Source of the DNA: Tenrec ecaudatus
Taxonomy: Eukaryota; Chordata; Mammalia; Afrosoricida; Tenrecidae
Direction of reading: 5' to 3'
NCBI RefSeq assembly: GCF_050624435.1
Contig: NC_134547.1
Location: 29,312,419-29,376,418, forward strand
Length of the DNA stretch: 64,000 bases
Part shown: piece by piece, positions 35,637 to 47,600 of the stretch
Layout: the number at the start of each line of letters is the position of its first letter
Position numbering within the stretch: position 1 is the first letter of the stretch
Position numbers and translations under genes: made by a program
Notes under the pieces: model-generated
Told to the model about the DNA's origin: nothing
The model's database searches: none
Seen by the model: the letters and a program-made list of their open reading frames with translations, nothing else

Positions 35637-38600
35637 CACCCTCAATGGGACAGACTTTGGAGACTGCTGGGGGGTTGGGGGGTGGCAAGGGAAGGGGAAA
35701 AAGCTATAGGCCAGTCTGCTAGTGGGAGGTAACCTGCGGGAAATGGAAGACAGGCCTCCAGAGGGAGAAGAGAAAGCAAGGAGCAGGTGGGGGGTGGGGG
35801 GGACAGGGACGGACTGCTGCTTATATGATGAGTAGTTTAAACTGTTGAACACAAAGTTAATGAAATGAAATGTAATTTACAATAGTTTTAAAAAGTCCAT
35901 TTTCTGCAAAATCAAAAGATATTGGAGTTTTCCTATGAACTTTTTGAAGCCTCTCATGAAGCATAGCTTCATAAAACTTAAGTTTCAGGGGGGCAGGTAT
36001 CTTGTAAAATATTCCCCTAAAACACCGAGTGAAACCTGCAACCAAATTCATAACCCAAGTGACATGAGACTAAAGCTGTTTTCTCCCTAAAGCAGAGCCC
36101 CAGACAAGGATCCCTCCCCGTGGCAGCGGCACTTCTGGCTGTGTGGTGCACGCTACTGGAACTGATGTGGCCAGGAGCAGGGACCACTCCAACACAGATT
36201 TCCTCATGCTTACCATTGGATCGATCCAAAGGGTATTTCCCAAAGCCAGTACCACTTTCGCATCATGCAACTTTCCAGTAATTTTATGATGAATGTACCT
36301 AGTAACCTGAAAACAAAACAAAGCCAAAAGTGACGAGGGCACTGAGCTCAGCTGGCATTTGTGGGCTCCATGTTCTGTGCATGCTGCATGGAGTTCTGTA
36401 CAAATCTCCTCGACACCTGCCAGTCCTCTGGCAGGGATGGACTGGAGAGCGCTGGAGGCGCAGAGCGGCAGCCGAGGGGTCCCCCCCTTCGCCCCCACCT
36501 TCCCTCCTGCCTTACAGTGCCACTGGGCTCGGTGCAAGTGCAGTGACAGTGCCGACGTGGCAGAGGAGGCCACAGTGATGAGGCCACTCTGCAAAGGGAC
36601 CTGACTGGCTATGGAGCCCTATTTTCTCACCTGGGGCCACAACCCGCAGCGCTCAGCAAACACTCTCCAACCTCACTAGCGCAGAGCAGGGGGCAGTCCC
36701 CAGCTCCAGCCCATGACACTGTTCCCATCCTCCTTGAACTTCATACATACACTTGGAAGTACACACCCAACAGTCTTCCCCATTTCCAAGATGGTTGCTC
36801 TTTACAACACACTGTGGCCAGCCACCTGACTGACCAAGTGTTGCCCAAGGCAAGCACTCTGCCCTGGCTACAGGCCACCCCCGAGATCCAGCACTGAAAT
36901 GGCCACCAACAGGCACTTGGCGCATATTTCCGGAACAAAGGAAAAAATAATGCTTCTTACTAAAAGCCATTCCTAGTAAACTCACAACAGCAAGGTTTGT
37001 GGTCCACTCTGTACTGGGGAAACAGTTACTGTTTTTTCACAGTGCCAACCGAAATAACTTACTCTGTGTCCCATAGCTCAAGTCATACCACACTGAGCTT
37101 CCTTCCCGTGAACAGCAGGGGGCAGGACTCTATAGACACCTGCCTCCCCTGAAGAATAGCACCGTCTGTCTGTCCCCTCACTCCACCCTGCGCAGCTGCC
37201 TGAGCCCACACAAGACCACTCTGTGCTCCAAGTCTTGGTACAGGCTGTCTTCTGAGGAAATGCCCCTTTCTCTGGAAGCCTGTCTGGCCCCGGGCTCACC
37301 CTCTGTGCTCGTCCACCCTGCTGACCCCTCCAGAGCCTTCCCATCCCTTTGGCTCCCTCTGACTGGGGTATGTGGTTTGGCTTTGTTTTATAACTACAGG
37401 GCTTGTTAGGGAGAATGATTACAAAATATTAGGGATGCAGGTAATTTGGCCATAATGCCTCTTCTCGGATATGCTGGCAGATAGGTCTCTCTCTGGTCCT
37501 CAACCTCTTAGCCAGTTGGCCTCTGCCTTGCTTAGGCAAGCATTCTAAGATCCTTTTGTGTTGCTAAGTGCCCAAGTGGTCGCCCACCCTGTAAGCCAGC
37601 CTCCTGCCCAAAGGCACTCACTGAGCTTTGCTCATTCCAAGGCCTGGGAAGCCCTGTGCTCTGTCTCAAGGTCTCAGAGCTGCTCCCTGGCACCTGTCAA
37701 AGCTCGGGTCCTGGCCGTGTCTCACTCCTGGTTCTTTCTTGCTGGTCATGGGGGTCTCTCTCCGTTTCTGCAACGACTAAGTTTTCTGGGGCGTCTGTTT
37801 TTGTTGGCGCTCACAAGGCCTCTTTTACTTTTGCCTGCAGCCTCTCTGACGTCAGCACAAACCGAGTTCTATGCTAGTGCTACGTTTGTGAACACTCACA
37901 CTGGTGGCAACAGTGACAAGCCCTCATAAATGCTCAGGGAGGGGTTCTGCGGAGCAGCTGCTGGGACACTGGGCATCGGCTGGGACTGAGGCTGGCTGCA
38001 ATTTTAAATCCCCGAACTCCACGCAGTGAGTGACAGGCAAGCACTCGACACTCCAAATTCCAACAGCAAGCCTCAATTCTGCGTTCTCATGGCCATCAGT
38101 TGGTACTGACTCACAAGGAGCCTAGAGAACAGGGCAGGATGGCCCCGTGAGTGTCTTATATTGCCACTCTTTATAGGGAGTACAAAGCCTCCTCCTTTTC
38201 TGAATTCTGAGGTTCAAGTTATTCTACACATTCTAAAAATATTCTAAATATTTTTATACTCAGGTGTAAAAGACCAAATTACTCACCTTTGGATTCCATT
38301 CCATTTCATTGTCAGCGGGCTTCACCCTGCAAACAATGAACTCCACGGCTTGTGGGGGTAGGGTATGGAAGCTTTCGGGGAGGTGCACTAGCTGGTCTCT
38401 TGTGACAAGTCCCGTCCTGCCTTCATCTATGAACTTCACAAGGACACTGTCTAGGGCCCACGCGTCTTCTTCTTGGCTCAACTCCAACACCTGAACCCTG
38501 GAGAACAACACAACAGAGACACTGGCGAGGACAGCATTGCATCGACCCGGGCGTTAATGCGCACAAGGTGCAAACTGACCCCGAGACCGAGCGACTCGCT

Positions 38601-41600
38601 CCTAGAAAAGAGAGCCAAGGCCTTCAAGTGTATTTTCTTGGGGATCTTTTCTGTCAAAGTGTGTGGTTGGCTGCCTTTAAGCAGACTCCAGCTCATAGCG
38701 AGGGCAGATCACCAGGGATCCTCTCTCACGGAACTCCTGGGGTCCCTTCAATGAAAAGTGTACAACTCTTCTTCACATGACTGAAATATTGAGTTGTCTG
38801 ATATATGATTATACGCCAATGAAATTGTTAAAAAAAACATTTAGAAAGTACATATAGATAGCAAATAACATGTAGTATTTTTTAAGAGTCGATTCGTTTA
38901 CTAAAAACACCATGAAATGAACATAGCATATTACATTTCCCAAACTGTCAGAGTCAAAGCAACAGTCGAGGGCTGTGGCTGCACCCGGGCCCGTGAGCAC
39001 GAATGCAGGAGCTGACCTTGACCAGGCACACATGCTCACCGAGCCTGAGTGCGCTTCTCTGGAAAATGGGGACGATCCTCCTTTCTTAGGGCTTTTGCAA
39101 GAATGTATGTAGCATGCAGTGGCTGCTCAATACATGCCAGTTGTTACAATGTCACCTGTGGTCCGGGTGGAGTGTCACATGTAGAACTGTGCCAGGTGGC
39201 CGGGGGACGGCCAGGCTCATTTGTGTATATTGAAGTCAAAAGACAGCAGTGAGAGCATGGGAAATCAATACCATCGGGACAGACCTTGCATGTGACAACA
39301 TCGAGAGATGGGTATTTTACCTGTAGAAAAGTGTTTTTTCTGCTAATCCATATAACCCAAATTTCTCCACCTTGTCGGCCATAGTTTTATTGCTGGAATC
39401 TTTAAAATACTCAGTCATCTCAGCATTAAGAGTTTCATAGAGATCCACATGTTTATCAATGAGACGGCCAAAGTAACTTGTTGCAGTCGAAATGTAAAAC
39501 GGTATCATCTGAAACAGAGTCAACACATCCAGCACTACTCTCAACCCTCCTCATATGGAAACAACACAAGCTTCCGGCAGTGGGGGTGAGGATAAAGACA
39601 AACCATGGAGCCCACTGAACAAAGCCACGTGGTCCCCGGCAAAGGCCCGCCGGAAACACCAACAAAAATATCATGATGAAACTCTGAACCGTCATTCTAC
39701 TCTCGTGCAGCCTTGAAGACCCCAACGCCATCTTTTCTGACTCTTGAATTCCCGCCTCAGCCACAACTTCCTCTTCTCCATCTCGCTCCAGGTGCCTCTG
39801 TTCTCACACGGATGGGAGAGGCCCTCGCGATGGCAGCAGCTGATGTGTGTTAACTCCAAACACACTCTGTGTGCGCACACGTGTGTAGCTCTATATCGCA
39901 GATCTATATTTATGTTTGTATCTATAGTAAGGATATATATTAACATATACACGTTATTTCTATTTTGAGAAAGGCTTTATAGTTTCTGAAAACACACTAG
40001 AAAACTCCCTAAGCTGCAGAAGTGGTTATCCTCTTCCCCAATCTGGCCTTGGTTTCTTAAATAAGCTAGGGTATTAACACAGGCATTTTGTAAGTTCCCA
40101 AATGTCTACTGCCACACAGTGCATTACCACGGCCCACTGGGATGCTATCTTCGACGAAGAGCCGAGAATTTAATCGCTTTCATGAGACCTACTTTAATGT
40201 ACCCAGACGCTGGCAGCGCTTGCTTAGATAACCTCCTTGGCACATCCACTTCTGGATTGATATAGTGTCGGTCGGGACAGATCCTCTTGTCTCTGAAAAA
40301 GAGAAAATGGCTTTAAAGGTAGGAGAAGGGAAAACCCCAGGAATCATTGTTATCGTGGATTCTTAGGTATTCTCCAGGAAAATGCACCTCCAGTGGAAAT
40401 CGAAAAGCTCTCATTCCAACCATCCTTAAAATCCAATAACCATATCAGAGTTGAGACGGCACTGACGATATATAAGTGAATGAAGAAAGAATGGGTTTCC
40501 GAGTGAAAAGTCTTATCTTCCTCCCACAGGAAAGGCAGGTGTGGTTACAAACTGCCGACCTTGCAGTTAGTAACCCACAATGCCACCAAGCCTCCTGAAA
40601 TTATGGAAAGGGTCCTGAATTATAATTATCATGGAGTCAGATGAAGGGAAATAGTTATTTTATTGGCTCTATATAATCTTACAGGCATTATATAAATGAA
40701 CAAAATATAATTCCAAAATAAACACCCTTGAAGAGAAACACACCAGGAATTGCAAGTTTTAATTGCAATTACAAACTGAGAAATAGTTGGAAGCTTTCAA
40801 AAGTCAATATTCTACTTAAAGGCACAATGGAAATAATTGCTCATAACCTATTCAATGTACCGTAAGTCCTAAGAGTTAAGGTAAACAGTGATCTGGAAAT
40901 TAAACTGAACCCAGTGTGTTTCAGACACCGTCTACCCCACCCCCTGCCACCCATCTTTCAAGCACTGGCGTTATACCGAGCTCTGAGGGAGGGAGGCCCC
41001 CATGATTGCTAACAGGACACTTTCCAAATCAATCCACAGAAATAACACAAAGTCCCTATAAAAATGCCACCACGGTTCTTCCAAAGCGGCTATGAAAATA
41101 CACACACAAAACAAACTTGTTGCAAAGCCTACACCCACAATGCCCAAGGCCCCTTCCCATGAGGCTGAGGCTAGAGAGGACCCACTTCCAACCCTCCCCC
41201 CACAGAACTCTCTCTTTTTCAGTCAAGTGGCTCCTTCCACAGAGACCTCCCAAACAGTCTCTGAGGCTAAGGGATTTACTAAGGCCATTAACACATTAGA
41301 GTTCAGGTGGGAAATGTTCAGGATAGTTTCTTTTCACTGTGCCCCAGGCAAACCTCTAGCAGGCTCTCAGCCTCTTGGCCTGGCCTCTGGCTGCTCAAGC
41401 AATGTTACCAAGTTCTTTTAGGGCTACTAACAAATGTCCAAAGGGCACACCTCTCCACTCTAAGCCTCAACTTGAAGACACTCAACTGCTGCTCCCTGGG
41501 TCAGAAAACCCAGCTCCCTAAATTAAGTGCACTTAATCTAAGGTGACCAGATTTTAACATTGGTAAAGTGGGACACCTTGGGGGGGGGGGGGAAGGGGGA

Positions 41601-44600
41601 GGCGGGGAAGGTTCTTGATTTAAAATTTGGTCTATACGGAGCAACAAAAATTTTCATAGGATGCAAACATAATATATATATATTTTTAAATTTCAACTTA
41701 AGTACAATTTATAAATTTAATACATTTAAAATTATGTATAGTATTATTTTATTCTTTGGCATATTTCTCATTTGAGCAAATTTTTTTTAGTAGATACCTG
41801 TCGTTGTTTAAAAGGTCATGAAATTTGTTAAATTGTTAAACGAGAATTTGTTAAATTGTATTTCACACATAAACTGGCATTCAAAGTCTCAACACTTAAT
41901 TGTGATTTTTCTGATGTCCACACTTTATTTACAATAGAAAAATCTTTAGTCGCAGCATTAGTTCCTGGTAAGGACAGCATGTATTCCACAATTTTTAGTG
42001 CATATTGTATAGAACATGGTTTGTTTCAAAATGATGACATATTTCTAACCATTTGTTCTCTATTGTGATTTTTGCTTATGCTCAATATTTAACCTTTTCC
42101 TTATCAATATATATTTCTAATAATGATACCTCATTAAAAAGATCATTTTTGGAAATATTACTATATGGGAAATTTTGAGCAATATGATCAAATGATTTTT
42201 GCATATCATTCCAATTAAGTTCTTGTTTTAAGGTAACCCAATGAAAATGTTCAATATCATTGTAATGTGGCGTCCACTCTTCTAAATAATCTATGCAATT
42301 ACTATAGAACTTTTTAACGTGATTTATGATCTCTACACGATTTATTGCACCTTGTTCTTCTAGCTGGCTTATACTATTACGGATATTTAAAGGAAGAAAA
42401 TTATTTTCTAACCATTCTTGAGACTGAAATTTTAAATTATTAACTTCATTTGCTACTTTGATTACCGAAATTCTGTCACCTTCAATAAGTTTTATAGCAT
42501 TTTGAAAAAGAGCTGCTTGATCGTGTACAAAATCCAGCCAAATTTTTGAAGATTCTTTTTCAAAAAACTCTTCTAAAATTCTAGGACATTTATCCTGTGA
42601 TAGAAAGTAGGATTTCAAAGGATCGTATATTTTACAAATTCTTTCAACAGCTGGCAAAAGAGCTAATCAGCGTGTTTTACTGTACCTAAGTATTTTCTGA
42701 TATTCAACTTCCTCAGTTTCACAAAACTCTTTAAACATTTCAACGGGCGCACAGTGTATATACAGAAATAAGAATATATTTTAATAACAATATTTTCCAT
42801 ATCTACGGGCAACAAATCAGCAGCTGTTTGAACGGTGTTATATATTATGCATATTCCCTTCCCGTTCTCCTGACGTTCCCTCGCTGGTCGTGCATTCTTT
42901 CCAAAAATAGGGACTTTTTAAAAATGCCGCGGGACGTGGGACAAATAGTTAAAAATCGGAACTGTCCCATAAAAAGTGGGAGTCTGGTCACCTTAACTTA
43001 ATCCTGTCTGCTGGATCAAGAAGGCTCAATGACCAAGGGTCTTGGTGGTCCAAATAGCATGCTCCCCTCCTGGCTCTTCTCTCTTGCTGAAAGCAAAATC
43101 CCCTGACCTTCTGCTTCTGAGATTGCTCCACCCAGCGGAGCGGCAACCACCATTAACCCTGCTGACAATCATGCACAGCTGCATCATCTAACCCACTCGG
43201 AATCCCCCACGCCCCCCACCCGAGGAAAACAAAGGTCGTCTGGTTAGAGCACAAATGGCTATGGCTAAAGAGCTGCCACATTAAAGAACTCAGTGCCCTG
43301 CACTGCTCCAGAGAAAGGGGTGTCTTTCTGACTATGAGACATACACAGTCCAAAGCCCACCAACAGGAGGGTGGATATATAATTGTAATGTATTTTCAAT
43401 GTCACCAGTGTACTGTACAGCAAAAAGACCTAACAGGATACTGCCACATGCAGAACAACTGATGGGAGAGCAAGATGTTGGAACAATTCCGCTGATGTCC
43501 AGTTCAACGGTGCACAAACCGGCAGGAAAGCTCTGGGGGCGGGCAGAAGCTGGGGCTCAGGGTGCTTCCTGAGGAGCCGGGTGCTGGTTCGACAGGTGGG
43601 AGCACAGCTACTTACCGATTCCTGCCTGTGCTCCGCCATCTATGCTACAGGGCACTTGTTCTTAAACAAGGAAGGCTGACTTACTTGCAAAAACCAAAAG
43701 CCTTGAGATACGGACAGAGAGGCCTCTTGGCTTTTTTGTATTCTTTGGCTTCCAGAACCCCTGCGGTGAACTCATACAGCTCCGACGGGATTCGGGCATC
43801 TGTCCGCTCCAAGTAGCGGAGGACACCAATCGCGTGGCATGCGTTTCTCTCCGTCAGCAGCAAGACAGATTTGGTTCTCCCAGCTCCCTGTTCCATAGAA
43901 CCCTTCAAACCAGGGAGGAGAAAGGAAGTGGGTCACCGACGTAGTGTCTGCAGCTAAGCACCCTGCACCCTGGATCCCTCAGTGCATGGACGGCAATGGG
44001 CGGTAAGGGAAAGACGGAATCAAACCTGCTCTGGTCCACTCTGGAAATGATCAGACATGCAATACAGACGCCCACCAAAAACTTTGGGTGAGGAAGGGAA
44101 GCTGAAGTGAATCACACAGGTGGCATCGGTGATGGCCAGAAGAGGGATGCAGTCATCGGTGAGAGCTGGGGAAAAGGAGCCCAACAAGGTCACCTCAGGC
44201 TGCGCTGGACCTCACCTTCCGGAGCAGTCCCGACGCCCATGGACCTCACCTTCCAGAGCAGTCCCGACACCCATGGACCTCACCTTCCAGAGCAGTCCCG
44301 ACACCCATGGACCTCACCTTCCAGAGCAGTCCCGACGCCCATGGACCTCACCTTCCAGAGCAGTCCCGACGCCCATGGACCTCACCTTCCAGAGCAGTCC
44401 CGACGCCCATGGACCTCACCTTCCAGAGCAGTCCCGACGCCCATGGACCTCACCTTCCAGAGCAGTCCCGACACCCATGGACCTCACCTTCCGGAGCAGT
44501 CCTGACGCCCATGGACCTCACCTTCCAGAGCAGTCCCGACACCCATGGACCTCACCTTCCAGAGCAGTCCCGACGCCCATGGACCTCACCTTCCAGAGCA

Positions 44601-47600
44601 GTCCCAATGCCCATGGACCTCACCTTCCAGAGCAGTCCCGACGCCCATGGACCTCACCTTCCAGAGCAGTCCCGACACCCATGGACCTCACCTTCCAGAG
44701 CAGTCCCGACACCCATGGACCTCACCTTCCAGAGCAGTCCCAATGCCCATGGACCTCACCTTCCAGAGCAGTCCCGACACCCATGGACCTCACCTTCCAG
44801 AGCAGTCCCAATGCCCATGGACCTCACCTTCCAGAGCAGTCCCGACACCCATGGACCTCACCTTCTGGAGCAGTCCCAACACCCAGACCTGATCACATTC
44901 CCCTACTGCATTTGACCTCTCCCACGCAGGGCCTATCCTGCCGTTTCCCCACCATTCCCAGGAATTGCACCCCTTTCAGTATGGGGAAATAAAAAAGAAA
45001 ATCTTCATTCGATCACAAGTCCAGGTTGCTCATACAATTTTCATTTACTGTATATGCTTTAACGTGTATACAATTCTAACACAGCTATATGTTCAATCAA
45101 TATTTCAGCCCATCTCTCACTGGAGTGCATATGCATGTTGCTGTGGCAGATGAGATGTGCAGGGATATTGACATGTAAAGTCTTTGTTTTGTTTTCAATT
45201 GTGACAGTGACTGTGGCTGGAGCAGGGAGCATGTCTAGACTAAGAGTCACTGCCTACTGATCTGAGAGCCCAGGGGCCCCTTAAATCCACCTCAGACTCT
45301 AAACTTTACAGGAGGTTTTCATTTAGAAATGAACACTACTAGTAAACCTCAATAAATATGTGAACTGTCAGATTTGGACATGAGATATATGAGGGGAAGC
45401 CAACAAAGTATTGCTAAGAGGGCTCCAGTTCATTGCCTGGGTTTATTATAAAACAGGTCTTTGAAACCAGTGGGAGACTGGAGACAAGTGCTGTCCGTAA
45501 TAAACCTGTCTTCGTCTCATTTGAGCCCAATGTGGTACCCGTCCTACCAGTGCATCTCCTTGAGGGGGTTTCCTCTTTGTCCCCTGACCCTCAAGGTGAG
45601 CTAAGGGCAGACTGTCAACCCTGAAGAAGGAAGAGACTGTGGCTGACATCCACCTTTCCACTGATGTGACAACCACTGAGGTTGGGGTCTCACAGGGTCA
45701 GCATCTTCCATTCTAAGGGAACATTTGGGCCTCAGCAAGCTTTCAGCTCAAAAGGGGACAGAGAGCAGGACATAAAGATCAGCTAGCTCAAAGACGCGCT
45801 CTCCCCACTGCCTGTTAAAGAAGGTCAGGGTTGATGAGGTCGGGATGAGACTTGGCCTCATGAGTGTGCTCTGGAGCACAGGGTTCACTTCAAAACTAGC
45901 TCCCACGGGGCTCTGCTGGGCCAATTAAACTCAATGCAAAGACGTCGGCTCAGAAGGTTGTGGTGACTATTTTTTTAAAATCATTTTTTTGGAGGCTCGT
46001 ACTGTGGTGACTGTTTTTTGTGGTTTCCCCCCCAGAATTCCAAATAGAAAACCTCGACAGACTTTCTCAAAGGACACAGAATGACCATGATGGTTTATTA
46101 AGTTTTTAGAAAATGGAAAACTGTACTGCCGAGCAATAGATCAGGAAAGTTTCCCCCGCTCAGTCATCAAAGAAAAAATTATATCAGTGTGAATGAGGGG
46201 GAGTGCGGAATGGAGACCCAAAGCCCATCTGTAGGCAATTGGACATCCCCTCACTGAAGGATCAGAGACGAGTTAATCAGGGGGCAGTAAAGCACAGACA
46301 AAACATACAACTTTCTTCTAGTTCTTTAATGCTTCCTCCCCCTGCCCCCTACCTTACAAATCCAACTAGACGAGCATGTACTCCGGTACAAATAAGAACT
46401 GGAAACACAGGGAACCCAGGACAGATAACCCCTCAGGACCAATAATGAGAATAGCCATATCAGGAGAGTAAGGGGAAGGTGGGTGGAGAAAAGAGGAAAC
46501 CGATCACAATAATCTACATATAACCCCTTCCCAGGGGGGAAGGACAACAGAAAAATGGGCCAAGGGAGATATCGGTCAGGATAAGACATGAAATATTAAT
46601 AATTTATAAATTATCAAGTATTTGCGAGGGAGGAGGGGTGAGGGAGGGAGGGGAAAAATGAGCTGATACCAAAGAAAGGCTCAAGTAGAAAGAAAACGTT
46701 TTGAAAATGATGATGGGAACAAATGTACAAATGTAAATGACACAATGGATGTATGTATGAATTGTGATTATGAACTGTACGAGCCCCCAATAAAATGATA
46801 AAAAAGGAAAGTTTTCCCGCCTCTCACAATGAACCTGGCTTATTCTTCAAGGGTGGTTAAAAACTGTCCAGTGAAAAACGTCATTAGGGAACATTACCCA
46901 ACCACCCTACTGCCCTGATTTGACCTTTCAGACTTTTCTGTTTCCTCAACTCAAAAGACACCGAAAAAGAATACTCTTTGACTCCTTTGAGGATGGCCAG
47001 AAGTGTATTTCTGACATGGTACAGACGGAAGGTCAAAGGCTATTTGGTGGACGGGTTAGAGATGGAAACAGCACCATCAGAAGTGTGTAGACCTAGGTGG
47101 AGGAGGTGTCAAAGAAGCAATAGTTTCATGTTTCGATATTCTTGTTTAATAAAGGGCTCTAGTTTTATAATTCCATAGTAATACTTTCGGGTCTAATCTC
47201 GTTTAAAGGAAGATATGATTGCTATTAGCTCAACCGTTTCTAAATACAATGAAATGAAAACACTTACCCAATACAATGTGAGAGCCAGAACTTAACTTCT
47301 TCTTCCACTGTTCTGAAACAGTTTTTAAATTGAAAACCATTTCCTTATGCATTTTCAAGCAAAATATTGAATTGCTTTCTACTACCTAGAGATGAAACCA
47401 AAGAGGCCAATTCAGTCAGAACCGTAAGTCTGGAGCTAGCAGTTATCAATATTAAAAAACCAAACCCACTACCATCAAGTTGCTTCCAACTCCTGGCTAC
47501 CCTGTGTTGCTGGGAGAAGGTGCCGGCTCGGATGCTCTTGGAATGAGAGCTCAGTTCTCCCGCGAGACTGCCAGATTTATAGGAGAGCAGACTGTGTAGC

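Larger units (their letters stand above)
34172..36213 (-). other. TDRD12 intron between exons 13 and 12
   Basis: It contains a MIR-like piece at 35225-35335, a CA microsatellite, mariner-like end fragments near 35525 and 35857-35965, and otherwise unremarkable sequence. Confidence 0.5.

Noticed and set aside
36070-36594. Minus-strand open frame of 174 codons
   Set aside because: Only the part at 36214-36306 is real (a TDRD12 exon); the rest is intron read-through.
42082-42657. hAT frame as a domesticated host gene
   Set aside because: It lies between intact transposon ends, lacks the catalytic core, has a stop just upstream in frame, and shows no host promoter or splice evidence.
44120-44992. 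Plus-strand open frame of 290 codons, with 202- and 115-codon frames overlapping it
   Set aside because: Produced by the 34-bp minisatellite: no frame of the unit contains a stop, so all three frames stay open. The peptide just repeats every 34 residues.
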